Positions 19,944 to 33,771 are shown, numbered from the stretch's first letter. The stretch is DNA of 64,000 nucleotides from Pseudomonas citri (GCF_025336485.1 NZ_JAODAB010000002.1:186001-250000), one strand, 5' to 3'. The notes: a model not told the origin generated them from the sequence alone. Numbers and translations are program-made.

Positions 19944-21638
19944 TTAGTTCTGCTTTTCCGCTTGTGCAGCACGCAGCAGATCACCCAGAGTGGTGGCTAC
20001 TGGAGCATCCGAAGCAACTGGCTTGTCGCGCAGGCTCTGGATGGCTTCTTTCTCGTCTTCAACGTCTTTCGACTTGATCGAGAGCTGGATTACGCGGCTC
20101 TTGCGATCAACGCTGATGATCTTGGCTTCTACTTCTTCGCCTTCTTTCAGGACGTTGCGTGCGTCTTCAACGCGGTCACGGCTGATTTCGGAGGCTTTCA
20201 GAGTCGCTTCGATATCGTCGGCCAGGGTGATGATGGCGCCTTTGGCGTCAACTTCTTTCACGATGCCCTTAACGATTGCGCCTTTGTCGTTCTCTTGAAC
20301 GTACTCGGAGAACGGATCGCTTTCCAGTTGCTTGATACCCAGGGAGATACGCTCGCGCTCTGGGTCAACCGACAGGATAACGGTGTCCAGCTCGTCGCCC
20401 TTCTTGAAGCGGCGGACAGCTTCTTCGCCCACTTCGTTCCAGGAGATGTCGGACAGGTGAACCAGACCGTCGATGCCGCCGTCCAGACCAATGAAGATAC
20501 CGAAATCGGTGATCGACTTGATGGTGCCGGAGATCTTGTCGCCCTTGTTGAACTGGCCAGAGAAGTCTTCCCATGGGTTGGACTTGCACTGCTTGATGCC
20601 CAGGGAGATACGACGACGCTCTTCGTCGATGTCCAGAACCATGACTTCCACTTCGTCGCCGACTTGTACGACTTTCGAAGGGTGGATGTTCTTGTTGGTC
20701 CAGTCCATTTCCGAAACGTGTACCAGGCCTTCAACGCCTTCTTCCAGCTCAGCGAAGCAGCCGTAGTCAGTCAGGTTGGTTACACGAGCGGTAACACGAG
20801 TGCTTTCTGGGTAACGGGCTTTGATAGCAACCCACGGATCTTCACCCAGTTGCTTCAGACCCAGGGAAACACGATTGCGCTCGCGATCGTACTTCAGAAC
20901 CTTGACATCGATCTCGTCGCCAACGTTGACGATTTCCGATGGATGCTTGATACGCTTCCAAGCCATGTCGGTGATGTGCAGCAGACCGTCGACGCCGCCC
21001 AGATCCACGAATGCGCCGTAGTCGGTGAGGTTCTTGACGATACCCTTGACCTGCTGGCCTTCCTGCAGCGATTCCAGCAGAGCTTCACGCTCGGCGGAGT
21101 TCTCGGCTTCCAGGACGCTGCGACGGGAAACGACAACGTTGTTGCGCTTCTGGTCCAGCTTGATGACCTTGAATTCCAGCTCTTTGCCTTCCAGGTGCGT
21201 GGTGTCGCGCACTGGACGGACGTCAACCAGGGAACCTGGCAGGAACGCACGGATGCCGTTAACGTCGACAGTGAAGCCGCCTTTAACCTTACCGTTGATA
21301 ACGCCCTTGACCACTTCCTCAGCTGCGAAAGCCGCTTCCAGAACGATCCAGCATTCAGCGCGCTTGGCTTTTTCACGGGACAGCTTGGTTTCACCAAAGC
21401 CATCTTCAACCGAGTCCAGCGCAACGTGAACTTCGTCACCGACGTTGATGTTCAGCTCGCCAGCGTCGTTGTAGAACTGCTCAAGCGGGATGAGCGCTTC
21501 AGACTTCAGGCCAGCGTGAACGGTTACCCAGCGAGCTTGGTAATCGATATCAACGATAACACCGGTGATGATGGAGCCTGCCTGAAGGTTCAGGGTTTTC
21601 AGGCTTTCTTCAAAGAGTTCCGCAAAGCTTTCGCTCAT
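19944..21638 (-). CDS. rpsA: 30S ribosomal protein S1
   Basis: A protein of 564 residues with six S1 OB-fold repeats. Repeats 3-6 show the repeated G-F-hydrophobic-hydrophobic pattern ([44 protein letters not shown], then the more diverged [14 protein letters not shown]). S1 unfolds mRNA leaders for initiation. AGGAATT lies just upstream of ATG 21638, and a structured leader precedes it. Codon use is strongly biased, as expected of a highly expressed gene. Confidence 0.98.
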   Translation of the reverse strand: MSESFAELFEESLKTLNLQAGSIITGVIVDIDYQARWVTVHAGLKSEALIPLEQFYNDAGELNINVGDEVHVALDSVEDGFGETKLSREKAKRAECWIVLEAAFAAEEVVKGVINGKVKGGFTVDVNGIRAFLPGSLVDVRPVRDTTHLEGKELEFKVIKLDQKRNNVVVSRRSVLEAENSAEREALLESLQEGQQVKGIVKNLTDYGAFVDLGGVDGLLHITDMAWKRIKHPSEIVNVGDEIDVKVLKYDRERNRVSLGLKQLGEDPWVAIKARYPESTRVTARVTNLTDYGCFAELEEGVEGLVHVSEMDWTNKNIHPSKVVQVGDEVEVMVLDIDEERRRISLGIKQCKSNPWEDFSGQFNKGDKISGTIKSITDFGIFIGLDGGIDGLVHLSDISWNEVGEEAVRRFKKGDELDTVILSVDPERERISLGIKQLESDPFSEYVQENDKGAIVKGIVKEVDAKGAIITLADDIEATLKASEISRDRVEDARNVLKEGEEVEAKIISVDRKSRVIQLSIKSKDVEDEKEAIQSLRDKPVASDAPVATTLGDLLRAAQAEKQN

Positions 21639-21656
21639 TTTAATTCCTGTCGATTA

Positions 21657-21747
21657 GGGCGAAGAATACGCCCGCCTCCACACCCCAGACGGTGTGGGTT
21701 AGTTTCATATAAAGAAAGCACCGCAGGACTATGACTGGTCCCCTGCG
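21657..21747 (-). promoter_or_regulatory. Structured rpsA leader with three hairpins
   Basis: Between cmk and rpsA the minus-strand sequence can form three stems: 21722-21729 with 21738-21747 (8 bp, one 2-base bulge), 21678-21684 with 21691-21697 (7 bp, loop of 6), and 21657-21661 with 21669-21673 (GGGCG/CGCCC). The last ends 18 bases before the start codon. E. coli rpsA is translationally autoregulated through a multi-hairpin leader of this kind; the same role here is inference. Confidence 0.5.
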
Positions 21748-21758
21748 AAGCTTCCGGG

Positions 21759-22448
21759 TCACCCGGCGATATCGCGAATGGCGATCTCGCTCATGATGCG
21801 TTGCAACACCTGCTCGATGGACAACTCCGTGGAATCCAGCTGTATCGCGTCGGCCGCCGGCTTGAGCGGGGCCACTGCGCGCTGGGTGTCACGCTCGTCG
21901 CGTGCACGAATCTCATCTAGCAGACTCGACAGACTAACATCCTCGCCTTTGCCCTTCAACTGCAAATAACGGCGGCGGGCCCGCTCCTCCGCGCTGGCGG
22001 TGAGAAAAATCTTCAGTGGCGCATCGGGGAACACCACGGTGCCCATGTCGCGACCATCGGCCACCAGCCCCGGCGCTTCCAGGAAAGCACGCTGGCGTTG
22101 CAGCAACGCTTCGCGCACCGCAGGCAGCGCAGCGACCTGGGAGGCACCGGCGCCCACGCTTTCGGTGCGGATGACATCGCTGACTTCATCGCCTTCCAGG
22201 ATGATGCGTTGCAACTGGCCATCCGTCGCGGCGATGAACTGCACATCCAGATGCGCAGCCAGTGCCTTGAGCAGCTCTTCATTGGTCAGGTCGACGCCAT
22301 GGTTGCCGGCGGCGAACGCCAGCAGACGATACAAGGCACCCGAATCGAGCAGGTTCCAGCCCAACTGCCTGGCCAGGATCCCGGCGACGGTACCCTTGCC
22401 CGAGCCGCTGGGACCATCGATGGTGATGACCGGCGCCTTGATGTTCAC
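21759..22448 (-). CDS. cmk: Cytidylate kinase
   Basis: A protein of 229 residues that phosphorylates CMP and dCMP with ATP. It has the P-loop [11 protein letters not shown] near the N-terminus, the CMP-site [15 protein letters not shown] and the LID segment [13 protein letters not shown]. The GTG at 22448 ([12 protein letters not shown]) is chosen: GAGG lies upstream, it overlaps the aroA stop as GTGA, and it matches family starts. Confidence 0.96.
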   Translation of the reverse strand: MNIKAPVITIDGPSGSGKGTVAGILARQLGWNLLDSGALYRLLAFAAGNHGVDLTNEELLKALAAHLDVQFIAATDGQLQRIILEGDEVSDVIRTESVGAGASQVAALPAVREALLQRQRAFLEAPGLVADGRDMGTVVFPDAPLKIFLTASAEERARRRYLQLKGKGEDVSLSSLLDEIRARDERDTQRAVAPLKPAADAIQLDSTELSIEQVLQRIMSEIAIRDIAG

Positions 22449-24688
22449 GACTGAGCCTCTTGTGCTACTCGGATACCGACCTGTGCGCACAGCGCCAGGA
22501 AGTTCGGGAACGACGTCGCGACGTTGGCGCAGTCATGGATGCGGATCGGCGCACTGGCGCGCAACGACGCGACACTGAAGGCCATGGCGATACGGTGGTC
22601 GCCATGCCCATGGACTTCGCCGCCACCGATCTGGCCGCCATCGATGATGATGCCGTCCGGGGTCGGTTCGCATTTGACACCCAGCGCCAACAAGCCGTCC
22701 GCCATGACCTGGATACGATCCGACTCCTTGACCCGCAGCTCCTCGGCCCCCGTCAGTACGGTCCGCCCTTCTGCACAGGCGGCCGCAACGAACAGCACCG
22801 GGAACTCGTCGATGGCCAGAGGAACCAGCGCCTCAGGAATCTCGATACCTTTGAGTTTAGCTGCTCGTACGCGCAGGTCCGCCACTGGCTCGCCACCGAC
22901 TTCCCGCAGGTTTTCCAGGGTGATGTCGGCGCCCATCAGACGCAGGATATCGATCACACCGGTACGGGTCGGGTTGATGCCGACGTGTTCCAGCACCAGG
23001 TCGGAACCTTCGGCGATGGACGCAGCGACCAGGAAGAATGCGGACGAGGAAATATCGCCCGGTACTTCGATATGAGTAGCCGTCAGCTTGCTACCCGATT
23101 CAACGGACGCGGTGGCGCCATCGACGCTGACCGGGTAGCCAAAGCCACGCAGCATGCGCTCGGTGTGATCGCGAGTCGGGGCCGGCTCGGTGACGGTGGT
23201 CTTGCCTTCGGCGTAGAGACCGGCCAGCAGCAGGCAGGATTTTACCTGGGCGCTGGCCATCGGCATGGTGTAGGTCAGCCCCTTAAGCTTGTTGCCACCA
23301 CGAATGGTCATAGGCGGACGACCGTCGGCCGCGGTCTCGATGACCGCACCCATTTCCCGCAACGGGTTGGCAACGCGATTCATCGGACGCTTGGACAGCG
23401 AGGCGTCGCCGGTCAGGGTGCTGTCGAAATCCTGCGCGGCCAGCAAGCCGGACAACAGGCGCATCGAGGTCCCGGAGTTGCCCAGGTAGATCGGACCCGG
23501 CGCCGGCTTGAGGCCGTGCAGGCCGACACCATGAATGGTCACGCGACCGTGATGAGGACCTTCGATGACCACGCCCATGTCACGAAACGCTTGCAGCGTC
23601 GCCAGGGCGTCTTCGCCCTCGAGGAAGCCTTCCACTTCGGTCACGCCTTCGGCCAGGGAGCCAAGCATGATCGAACGGTGGGAAATCGATTTATCGCCTG
23701 GTACACGAATACGCCCACTCAGGGAGCCACCAGGTTGTGCCAGGAAAATCAGATCGTTGGAGTTCATAGCGTCCACATAGGCCCGACGGGCCAGGATTTT
23801 ACTGAAATGCTCGCGGGCCACCCTGGCGCGTGTGAAAACGCCCAGCAATTGGTGCCCGTCCCCAGCATCGACCGCGTCGCGCAAGGCGTCGAGATCGCTG
23901 CGAAATGTATCGAGTGTGCGCAGGACAGCCTCACGGTTGGCGAGAAAGATGTCGTGCCACATGACCGGGTCGCTTCCGGCGATTCTCGTGAAATCGCGGA
24001 AGCCGCCGGCAGCGTAACGGAAGATCTCAAGATTTTCATTGCGTTTGGCCAATGAGTCCACCAGGCCGAACGCCAACAGATGCGGCAAATGACTGGTGGC
24101 AGCCAGGACTTCGTCGTGGCGCTCGACCTGCATGTGCTCGACGTCGGCACCCAGCTCGCGCCACAGACGGTCCACCACCGCCAGCGCAGCGGCGTCGGTC
24201 TGGGCCAACGGTGTCAAGATCACCTTGTGGCGACGAAACAACTCGGCATTGGACGCTTCCACGCCACTCTGCTCGGAGCCGGCAATCGGATGCCCCGGCA
24301 CGAACCGCGCAGGCATCGCACCGAAGGCCTCGCAGGCCGCACGCACGACATTGCCCTTGGCACTGCCAACGTCCGTGAGGATCGCCTGCCCAAGGTCCAT
24401 GGTCGCCAGGCGCGCCAGCAACTTCTCCATGGCCAGGATCGGCACCGCCAGCTGGATCACGTCGGCCCCCTGGCAGGCGATCGCCAGGTCATCCTCGCAA
24501 CGATCCACCACGCCCAGTTCCACTGCCAGCTTGCGCGATTGCGGATCCAGGTCGACACCGATCACTTCACGACACAGACCACTTTCGCGCAGGCCCTTGG
24601 CAAACGAACCACCGATCAATCCCAGGCCGACCACCACCAGGCGACCGATCATAGGGACAGCAGGTTGCAGCGAAGTGACATCAACCAC
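22445..24688 (-). CDS. aroA: Fused prephenate dehydrogenase / EPSP synthase
   Basis: A protein of 747 residues joining two enzymes of aromatic synthesis. The N-terminal 290 residues are a TyrA-type prephenate dehydrogenase (NAD loop [29 protein letters not shown]). From about 315 an EPSP synthase follows: [33 protein letters not shown], and [14 protein letters not shown] near the C-terminus. This fusion is usual in pseudomonads. The GTG at 24688 overlaps the end of hisC by 8 bases; an ATG at 24652 (MIGRLVVVG) could also start it. The gene is inside a tight serC-pheA-hisC-aroA-cmk run. Confidence 0.95.
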   Translation of the reverse strand: MVDVTSLQPAVPMIGRLVVVGLGLIGGSFAKGLRESGLCREVIGVDLDPQSRKLAVELGVVDRCEDDLAIACQGADVIQLAVPILAMEKLLARLATMDLGQAILTDVGSAKGNVVRAACEAFGAMPARFVPGHPIAGSEQSGVEASNAELFRRHKVILTPLAQTDAAALAVVDRLWRELGADVEHMQVERHDEVLAATSHLPHLLAFGLVDSLAKRNENLEIFRYAAGGFRDFTRIAGSDPVMWHDIFLANREAVLRTLDTFRSDLDALRDAVDAGDGHQLLGVFTRARVAREHFSKILARRAYVDAMNSNDLIFLAQPGGSLSGRIRVPGDKSISHRSIMLGSLAEGVTEVEGFLEGEDALATLQAFRDMGVVIEGPHHGRVTIHGVGLHGLKPAPGPIYLGNSGTSMRLLSGLLAAQDFDSTLTGDASLSKRPMNRVANPLREMGAVIETAADGRPPMTIRGGNKLKGLTYTMPMASAQVKSCLLLAGLYAEGKTTVTEPAPTRDHTERMLRGFGYPVSVDGATASVESGSKLTATHIEVPGDISSSAFFLVAASIAEGSDLVLEHVGINPTRTGVIDILRLMGADITLENLREVGGEPVADLRVRAAKLKGIEIPEALVPLAIDEFPVLFVAAACAEGRTVLTGAEELRVKESDRIQVMADGLLALGVKCEPTPDGIIIDGGQIGGGEVHGHGDHRIAMAFSVASLRASAPIRIHDCANVATSFPNFLALCAQVGIRVAQEAQS

Positions 24689-25793
24689 GAGCCAGGACCT
24701 TGCTCAACGCCTCGAGGAAACGGCTGTTTTCCGCCGGTAGGCCGATGGTCACGCGCAGGTGGTTGGGCATGCCGTAGTTGGCCACCGGGCGCACGATCAC
24801 GCCCTCGCGCAGCAACCCCTGGAACACCGGTGCCGCAACGCGCCCGACGTCGACGCAGATGAAGTTGCCTTTCGATGGAATCCAACTCAAGCCCAGCTCA
24901 CGGAACCCGGCTTCGAGCTGCTGCATGCCGGCCTCGTTCAAGCGACGGCTTTCAGCCAGGTACGCGTCATCCTGCAACGCCGCGCAGGCAGCGGCCAAGG
25001 CAAAGCTGTTGACGTTGAACGGCTGGCGCACGCGGTTGAGCACGTCAGCCACCACGGCGGTGGACAAACCGTAGCCGACCCGCAGCGACGCCAGGCCATA
25101 GGCCTTGGAGAACGTGCGCGACACCAGCAGGTTCGGGTAGGCAGCAAGGAAATCCAGGCCATCGGGCAAGTCGCTGCCTTCGGCGTATTCGATGTAGGCC
25201 TCGTCCAGCACCACCAGCACGTGCTCGGGCACGTCCTGCAGGAAATCATCCAGCGCCTGGGCATCGAACCAGGTGCCGGTCGGATTATTCGGATTGGCAA
25301 TGAAGACCACACGGGTGCTGGCGTCGATTGCGGCCAGCATGGCCGGCAGATCGTGCCCCCAGTCCTTGGCTGGAACCACATGGGCATCGGCGCCGACGGC
25401 CTGGGTGGCGATCGGATAAACCGCGAACGCGTGCTCGCTGAACACCGCGTTGAGGCCCGGTGCCAGATAGGCGCGCGCCACCAGTTCGAGAATGTCGTTG
25501 GAGCCGTTACCCAGGGTCACCTGGCTCAGCTCGACGCCACAGCGCTCGGCCAACAGGCTTTTCAACGCAAACCCATTGCCATCGGGGTAACGGGTCAGCG
25601 CGGTCAGTTCGTCACGGATGGCTGCCAGAGCCTTGGGACTCGGGCCCAGCGGGTTTTCGTTGCTCGCCAACTTGACGATGCTGGCCGGATCCAGGTCCAG
25701 CTCACGGGCCAGTTCGTCCACAGGCTTGCCTGGAACGTAAGGCGAGAGTTGTTGCACGCCTGGCTGGGCCAGGGCGAGGAAGTTGCCACTCAT
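24681..25793 (-). CDS. hisC2: Histidinol-phosphate/aromatic aminotransferase
   Basis: A protein of 370 residues of the class I/II PLP aminotransferases. The PLP-Lys lies in SRTFSKAYGLASLRVGYG; FIANPNNPTGTWF and NGSNDILELVARAY are family marks. HisC-like proteins use histidinol phosphate, but paralogues placed between pheA and tyrA-aroA, as here, probably also aminate phenylpyruvate or prephenate-derived acids. It is 13 bases after pheA. Confidence 0.92.
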   Translation of the reverse strand: MSGNFLALAQPGVQQLSPYVPGKPVDELARELDLDPASIVKLASNENPLGPSPKALAAIRDELTALTRYPDGNGFALKSLLAERCGVELSQVTLGNGSNDILELVARAYLAPGLNAVFSEHAFAVYPIATQAVGADAHVVPAKDWGHDLPAMLAAIDASTRVVFIANPNNPTGTWFDAQALDDFLQDVPEHVLVVLDEAYIEYAEGSDLPDGLDFLAAYPNLLVSRTFSKAYGLASLRVGYGLSTAVVADVLNRVRQPFNVNSFALAAACAALQDDAYLAESRRLNEAGMQQLEAGFRELGLSWIPSKGNFICVDVGRVAAPVFQGLLREGVIVRPVANYGMPNHLRVTIGLPAENSRFLEALSKVLARG

Positions 25794-25806
25794 TTGCTAT
25801 CCGCCC

Positions 25807-26901
25807 TTAAAGAACTGCCTTGGGGTAGGAACCCAGCACCTTGAGTGCCACCGCTTCCTGACTAATTTTCTCCAGCACACCTTTTACCAGCGGATCGCGG
25901 TGGTGGCCGACGAAATCGATGAAGAACACGTAGGTCCATTTACCGCTGCGCGACGGACGGGTCTCGATTCGCGTCAGGTCGATACCGTTGTCGTGGAACG
26001 GCACCAGCAGCTCATGGAGCGCACCCGGCTTGTTGCTCATCGACACGATGATCGAGGTCTTGTCATCACCGGTCGGTGGCACTTCCTGGTTGCCGATCAT
26101 CAGGAACCGCGTGGAGTTGTCCGGACGGTCTTCGATTTTCTCGGCCAGGCGAGTCAGCCCGTAGAGGCCGGCCGCCATGTCACCGGCAATCGCCGCCGAG
26201 TTCCACTCACCCTTGACCCGCTTGGCCGCCTCGGCATTGCTCGATACCGCCACGCGTTCGACGTTCGGGTAATGGGCGTCCAGCCACTTACGGCACTGGG
26301 CCAGCGATTGGGCGTGGGAATAGATCCGGCTGATACTATCGGTCTTGGTGTTCTCGCCCACCAACAGATGGTGGTGGATGCGCAGCTCGACTTCGCCGCA
26401 GATCACCATGTCGTGTTCCAGGAAGCTGTCCAGCGTGTGGTTGACCGCGCCTTCGGTGGAGTTTTCCACCGGCACCACGCCAAAATTCACCGCGCCGGCC
26501 GCCACTTCGCGGAAGACTTCGTCGATGGCCGCCATCGGCTTGCTGATCACCGCATGGCCGAAATGCTTCAGGGCAGCGGCCTGGGTGAAAGTGCCTTCCG
26601 GGCCCAGGTAGGCGACTTTCAGCGGTTGCTCGAGCGCCAGGCACGAGGACATGACTTCGCGAAACAGCCGCGCCATCTCTTCGTTGCTCAACGGCCCCTT
26701 GTTGCGCTCCATGACCCGCTTGAGCACCTGGGCTTCACGCTCGGGGCGATAAAACACTGGCACTTCGCCTTCGGCCAGGGAGGCCATCTTCACCCGGGCG
26801 ACTTCCTGGGCGCAGCGCGCGCGCTCGCTGATCAACTCCAGGACTTTCTCGTCCAGGGCGTCGATGCGCAGGCGCAGCGCCTTGAGTTCTTGCTCAGACA
26901 T
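25807..26901 (-). CDS. pheA: Bifunctional chorismate mutase / prephenate dehydratase (P-protein)
   Basis: A protein of 364 residues with an AroQ-type chorismate mutase domain at 1-90 (RLRIDALDEKVLELISERARCA), then a prephenate dehydratase domain (AYLGPEGTFTQAA, VENSTEGAVNHTLD, and the catalytic DNSTRFLMIG) and a C-terminal ACT domain (NKPGALHELLVPF, RIETRPSRSGKW) that should bind phenylalanine for feedback control. The ATG at 26901 overlaps the serC stop (TGATG), which fixes the start. Confidence 0.97.
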   Translation of the reverse strand: MSEQELKALRLRIDALDEKVLELISERARCAQEVARVKMASLAEGEVPVFYRPEREAQVLKRVMERNKGPLSNEEMARLFREVMSSCLALEQPLKVAYLGPEGTFTQAAALKHFGHAVISKPMAAIDEVFREVAAGAVNFGVVPVENSTEGAVNHTLDSFLEHDMVICGEVELRIHHHLLVGENTKTDSISRIYSHAQSLAQCRKWLDAHYPNVERVAVSSNAEAAKRVKGEWNSAAIAGDMAAGLYGLTRLAEKIEDRPDNSTRFLMIGNQEVPPTGDDKTSIIVSMSNKPGALHELLVPFHDNGIDLTRIETRPSRSGKWTYVFFIDFVGHHRDPLVKGVLEKISQEAVALKVLGSYPKAVL

Positions 26902-27986
26902 CAGCCATGTTCCTTCTCGAACTCTGCCATGTAGGCGACCAACGCATTGACGGCGTTGATGTCGACGGCGTTGTAGATGGAAGCGCGCATGCCGCCCACC
27001 GAACGATGCCCCTTGAGATTCAACAGGCCACGTTCGTCGGCACCGGCCAGGAACGGCTTGTCGAGACGGTCGTCGGCCAGGCGGAACGGCACGTTCATCC
27101 ACGAGCGATCGCTCTTGTTGATCGGGTTGCTGTACAGGCCGCTGGCGTCGATGAAGTCATACAGCGTGCGCTGCTTCACTTCGTTGAGCTTGGCGATGGC
27201 CTCGACGCCACCCTGCTCTTTCAACCACTCGAACACCAGGCCGGACAGGTACCAGGCCAGGGTTGGCGGCGTGTTGTACATCGAGCCGTTGTCCGCCGCG
27301 ACCTTGTAGTTGAGCATGGTCGGGCACAGGGAACGGGCGCGGCCCAGCAGGTCCTCGCGAATGATGCTGACCAGGATGCCGCTCGGGCCGATGTTCTTTT
27401 GTGCGCCGGCGTAGATCATACCGAAGCGGGAGATGTCTACCGGACGCGACAGGATATCGGAGGACATGTCGGCGACCAGCGGCACGTCGCCGGTTTCCGG
27501 GATCCAGTTGAATTCCAGGCCACCGATGGTCTCGTTCGGCGCGTAGTGAACGTAGGCCGCGTCCTTGGACAGGTTCCATTCGTTCTGGCCGGGAATGGCG
27601 AAATAGTCGTAGGGCTTGGCGGAAGCGGCGACGTTGACGCGACCGTAGCGCGAAGCCTCCTCGATGGCTTTCTGCGACCAGATGCCGGTGTCGATGTAGT
27701 CGGCCTGGCCGTTCTCCGGCAGCAGATTCAGCGGGATCTGGGCGAATTGCTGGCTGGCGCCGCCCTGCAGGAACAGCACCTTGTAATTGGACGGGATGTT
27801 CAGCAGATCACGCAGGTCCTGCTCGGCCTTGGTGGCGATGGACACGAACTCATCGCTGCGATGGCTCATTTCCATCACGGACAGGCCCTTGCCATGCCAG
27901 TCGAGAAGTTCGCCCTGGGCACGTTTCAGGACCGCTTCAGGCAGCGCCGCCGGGCCGGCACAGAAGTTATAGGCTCTCTTGCTCAC
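26901..27986 (-). CDS. serC: Phosphoserine aminotransferase
   Basis: A protein of 361 residues, the standard SerC length. It converts 3-phosphohydroxypyruvate to phosphoserine, and the vitamin B6 pathway uses it too. NFCAGPAALPEAVL opens the protein and the PLP-Lys is in YAGAQKNIGPSG. The GTG at 27986 (MSKRAYNFCAGP) matches homologue starts; an ATG 30 bases earlier is less likely. It heads the serC-pheA-hisC-aroA-cmk series. Confidence 0.96.
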   Translation of the reverse strand: MSKRAYNFCAGPAALPEAVLKRAQGELLDWHGKGLSVMEMSHRSDEFVSIATKAEQDLRDLLNIPSNYKVLFLQGGASQQFAQIPLNLLPENGQADYIDTGIWSQKAIEEASRYGRVNVAASAKPYDYFAIPGQNEWNLSKDAAYVHYAPNETIGGLEFNWIPETGDVPLVADMSSDILSRPVDISRFGMIYAGAQKNIGPSGILVSIIREDLLGRARSLCPTMLNYKVAADNGSMYNTPPTLAWYLSGLVFEWLKEQGGVEAIAKLNEVKQRTLYDFIDASGLYSNPINKSDRSWMNVPFRLADDRLDKPFLAGADERGLLNLKGHRSVGGMRASIYNAVDINAVNALVAYMAEFEKEHG

Positions 27987-28045
27987 ATCCAATCTCGCTC
28001 TGATCTGGGGGTTCACGCAATTAATACGGTATCAGGTGGTGCGCA

Positions 28046-28139
28046 CTGTGGGAGCAAGGCTTGCCCGCGATGGCTGACCGACATTCAACATTGATATTGA
28101 CTGATCTATCGCTATCGCGGGCAAGCCTTGCCTCCACAA
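28046..28139. repeat. REP pair (BIME) between gyrA and serC
   Basis: Two inverted copies of the Pseudomonas REP core (GGAGCAAGGCTTGCCCGCGA, then its complement) face each other across about 45 bases. Confidence 0.85.
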
Positions 28140-28174
28140 AGGTGTCATTCGATATAAAGCTTTCAAAAGGGACA

Positions 28175-28206
28175 AACAACAAGGGGGCGAATCTTCATCC
28201 GCCCCC
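28175..28206 (-). terminator. Probable terminator of gyrA
   Basis: A 7-bp GGGGGCG/CGCCCCC stem with a 10-base loop lies 11 bases after the gyrA stop, followed on the minus strand by TTGTTGTTTG. The T-tract is interrupted. Confidence 0.65.
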
Positions 28207-28217
28207 TGCGCGTCCGC

Positions 28218-30881
<2,664 letters not shown>

Positions 30882-31056
30882 GAGAAGCCTGATTCCTTTT
30901 TCTGGTGAAACCTCGTCACATCCAGATGGGACGAACGAAGCTCGCCGCCGCCGGACAAGTGCCGTGCAGCGACTTACGACAAATCAACGAGTTATGCCAT
31001 GGATCTGCGCAGTAAAGGCCACCTCGCGAGGCGGCCTTGGAAACCGCCGGATGTTA
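30882..31056 (-). promoter_or_regulatory. gyrA 5' leader with palindrome and possible promoter
   Basis: On the minus strand TGATAACAT (31051-31059 region) looks like an extended -10. Just after it lies a 24-base palindrome at 31015-31038, with a 10-bp stem around CGCG. A second stem, TCTGG/CCAGA (about 30901-30926), with an inner TGA/TCA pair, ends a few bases before the AAGGA ribosome site of gyrA. A conserved gyrA RNA motif has been described in pseudomonad gyrA leaders, and this may be it. Promoter position is a guess. From 31060 to the mtnA end at 31260 I see nothing firm apart from a faint REP fragment near 31210. Confidence 0.45.
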
Positions 31057-31259
31057 TCACAAGAGCCGCCACGCACCTATCCCCCAGATGCGCATGGAGC
31101 ATAGTTAGTGGACCGGTGACAGGCTGATAGAGGACGAGAGAGGCTCAGAAGCGTTGCGGGTGGAGATTCAGGGGGCAAAATGCACGTATTAGCTGCTTGT
31201 AAGGACCTATTGGCGAGCAAGCCCCTCCTATCCGCTGATGGCCCCAATCCTAAAAGCCC

Positions 31260-32333
31260 TCAATGCAACCGCTTGCGGCACATCAATTGGGCGATTTTCG
31301 CGGTATCAGGCCGTTCGATGACGCCCTTTTCCGTGACAATCGCGTCGATCAGATCCGCAGGGGTGACATCGAATGCCGGATTGAACACCTCTACATCCAC
31401 CCCGACCTGCTGGCCGCCGATCTCCAGTAGCTCGCGCGCATCGCACTCTTCGATAACGACGTCGTCACCGCAGGCCAGGTCCATGTCGATGGTGGAACTC
31501 GGCGCCACCACCATGAAGCGTACACCGTGATGCATGGCGCAGACCGCCAGTTGATAGGTACCGATGCTGCTCGCCACGTCGCCATTGGCGGTGATGCGGT
31601 CGGCGCCGACGATGACCCAGGTCACACCCTTGGCCTTCATGATGTGGGCCGCGGCGGAATCGGCGCCGAGGGTCACCGCCATCCCGTCACGGGCCAACTC
31701 CCATGCAGTCAGGCGCATCCCTTGCAGCAATGGACGGGTTTCGTTGACATAGACGCGCTCGACCATGCCGTCGAGGTAGGCGCCACGAATCACCCCCAGG
31801 GCCGTACCGAAGCCCCCCGTAGCCAGGGCACCAGCGTTGCCGTGGGTCAGGATGGCCTGGGCGTTGCCCTGGTGCCTGCGGATCAGATCGACGCCAAGCT
31901 GGGCCATGGTCAGGTTGGCTTCACGGTCGCTCTCATGGATGGCGAGCGCTTCGGCTTCGAGGCTCGCCAGGGGCTCGGCATGCTCCCTGGAGCGCTCCAG
32001 GCGATCACGCATCCGCTCCAACGCCCAGACGACACTCGTCGCCGGCCAGACGTCCGCCAACGCAGTGAAATCCGCTTCCAGCGCCGCCGGCCAGTCACCG
32101 CCCGCAGCCATCCTGGCTCGTGCCGCCAGGACCACGCCATAGGCCACGACAATGCCGATGACCGGTGCTCCCCGCACCACCTTCGAGCCAATGGCATCAA
32201 CCACCGCAGCCACGCCGGCACAGGCGATCCAGCGCTCCTCGAATGGCAAGGCGCGCTGATCAAGCAGGTACAGGACGCCATCACGCCAATCGATGGCTTT
32301 CACCTTCTCCGCAGCCAACAATCGATCGCGCAT
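31260..32333 (-). CDS. mtnA: S-methyl-5-thioribose-1-phosphate isomerase
   Basis: A protein of 357 residues of the MtnA/eIF2B-like family. It isomerises methylthioribose-1-phosphate to methylthioribulose-1-phosphate in methionine salvage. Family marks are [33 protein letters not shown] with its catalytic Cys position replaced by the Asn-rich loop region, [10 protein letters not shown] and the active Asp in [19 protein letters not shown]. It diverges from the MTA deaminase gene, which feeds the same pathway. Confidence 0.94.
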   Translation of the reverse strand: MRDRLLAAEKVKAIDWRDGVLYLLDQRALPFEERWIACAGVAAVVDAIGSKVVRGAPVIGIVVAYGVVLAARARMAAGGDWPAALEADFTALADVWPATSVVWALERMRDRLERSREHAEPLASLEAEALAIHESDREANLTMAQLGVDLIRRHQGNAQAILTHGNAGALATGGFGTALGVIRGAYLDGMVERVYVNETRPLLQGMRLTAWELARDGMAVTLGADSAAAHIMKAKGVTWVIVGADRITANGDVASSIGTYQLAVCAMHHGVRFMVVAPSSTIDMDLACGDDVVIEECDARELLEIGGQQVGVDVEVFNPAFDVTPADLIDAIVTEKGVIERPDTAKIAQLMCRKRLH

Positions 32334-32439
32334 CCCTCACCCCGCACTCATGAACAAAAGCCGCCGATTATAGCGATCCCTCCGCGAAGACGCTCGGGTA
32401 TACTTCGCCACTCTTTATAACCCATGGAACCGCTCCACG

Positions 32440-33771
32440 ATGCCCAAGCCTGCCATTGCGCTCGACTTATTATTGCTGCCGAGCTGGTTGGTGCCTGTCG
32501 AACCCGCCGGCGTGGTTCTCAAGGATCATGGCCTGGGCATTCGCGATGACTGCATCGTGTTCATCGGTCCCCGGGCAGAGGCCCTGAAGTGCGACGCGGC
32601 GCAGGTCCGTGAATTGCCCGGCATGTTACTCAGCCCAGGCCTGGTCAATGCCCATGGCCATGCGGCGATGAGCCTGTTCCGCGGCCTGGCCGACGACCTG
32701 CCCCTGATGACCTGGCTTGAACAACACATCTGGCCGGCCGAGGGCAAATGGGTCGACGAACAGTTCGTGAGCGATGGCACCGACCTGGCGATCGCCGAGC
32801 AAATAAAGGGCGGCATCACCTGCTTCTCCGACATGTATTTCTATCCCAAGGTTGCCAGCGAGCGCGTCCATAACAGTGGCGTGCGCGCGCAAATCGCCAT
32901 TCCCATCCTGGACTTCCCGATCCCCGGCGCCGCCAGCGCCGACGAAGCGATCCGCCAGGGCATCGAATTGTTTGGCGACCTCAAGCACCATCCCCGGATC
33001 AAAGTCGCCTTCGGCCCGCACGCGCCGTACACGGTGGGCGACGAAAACCTGGAGAAAATCCGCGTGATCGCCGAGGAGCTGGACGCGGCGATCCACATGC
33101 ATGTTCATGAAACCGCCCAGGAAGTCCAACAGGCACAGGATACGACTGGCGAGCGACCGCTGGCGCGCCTGGGTCGGCTTGGCTTGCTGGGACCACGTTT
33201 TCAGGCCGTGCACATGACTCAAATCAGCGCCGAAGACCAGGCCTTGCTGGTAGAAAGCAACTGCAACGTCATCCACTGCCCGGAATCGAACCTGAAGCTG
33301 GCCAGCGGATTCTGCCCGGTGGAGCGTTTGTGGCAGGCCGGCGTCAACGTGGCGGTCGGCACTGACGGTGCAGCCAGCAACAATGACCTCGATCTGCTCG
33401 GCGAGACCCGCACCGCTGCCCTGCTGGCCAAGGCCGTTGCCGGTTCGGCCACCGCCCTGGATGCGCACCGCGCGTTGCGCATGGCGACGCTCAATGGTGC
33501 GCGGGCGCTGGGTATCGAGACGACCGTCGGCTCACTGGAAGTCGGCAAGGCCGCCGACCTGGTGGCCTTCGACCTGACGGGGCTGGCGCAGCAACCGATT
33601 CACGACCCGGTGTCGCAGTTGATCTATGCCACCGGCCGCGATTGCGTGAAACACCTGTGGGTAGCCGGCAAGCCATTGCTGGAGGATGGACGGCTGACCC
33701 GCCTGGACGAAACACAATTGATTGCCACGGCCCAGGCCTGGGGTCGTCGCATCGGCGGCCATCACGAATAA
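32440..33771 (+). CDS. TRZ/ATZ-family hydrolase, 5-methylthioadenosine deaminase
   Basis: A protein of 443 residues of the amidohydrolase superfamily. Metal ligands are visible in [15 protein letters not shown] (HxH), [22 protein letters not shown] and the Asp in [17 protein letters not shown]. Its P. aeruginosa counterpart beside mtnA deaminates methylthioadenosine to methylthioinosine, an alternative entry to methionine salvage. The divergent arrangement with mtnA, 106 bases apart, supports that role. SAH may also be a substrate in this family. Confidence 0.88.
   Translation: MPKPAIALDLLLLPSWLVPVEPAGVVLKDHGLGIRDDCIVFIGPRAEALKCDAAQVRELPGMLLSPGLVNAHGHAAMSLFRGLADDLPLMTWLEQHIWPAEGKWVDEQFVSDGTDLAIAEQIKGGITCFSDMYFYPKVASERVHNSGVRAQIAIPILDFPIPGAASADEAIRQGIELFGDLKHHPRIKVAFGPHAPYTVGDENLEKIRVIAEELDAAIHMHVHETAQEVQQAQDTTGERPLARLGRLGLLGPRFQAVHMTQISAEDQALLVESNCNVIHCPESNLKLASGFCPVERLWQAGVNVAVGTDGAASNNDLDLLGETRTAALLAKAVAGSATALDAHRALRMATLNGARALGIETTVGSLEVGKAADLVAFDLTGLAQQPIHDPVSQLIYATGRDCVKHLWVAGKPLLEDGRLTRLDETQLIATAQAWGRRIGGHHE

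Noticed and set aside
19833..21734. Long open frame on the + strand, antisense to rpsA
   Set aside because: It mirrors the codon bias of rpsA on the other strand and shows no family motif; rpsA with six S1 repeats is certain.
24681..25793. hisC2 as part of a histidine operon
   Set aside because: Neighbours are aromatic and serine genes, so an aromatic aminotransferase role is at least as likely.
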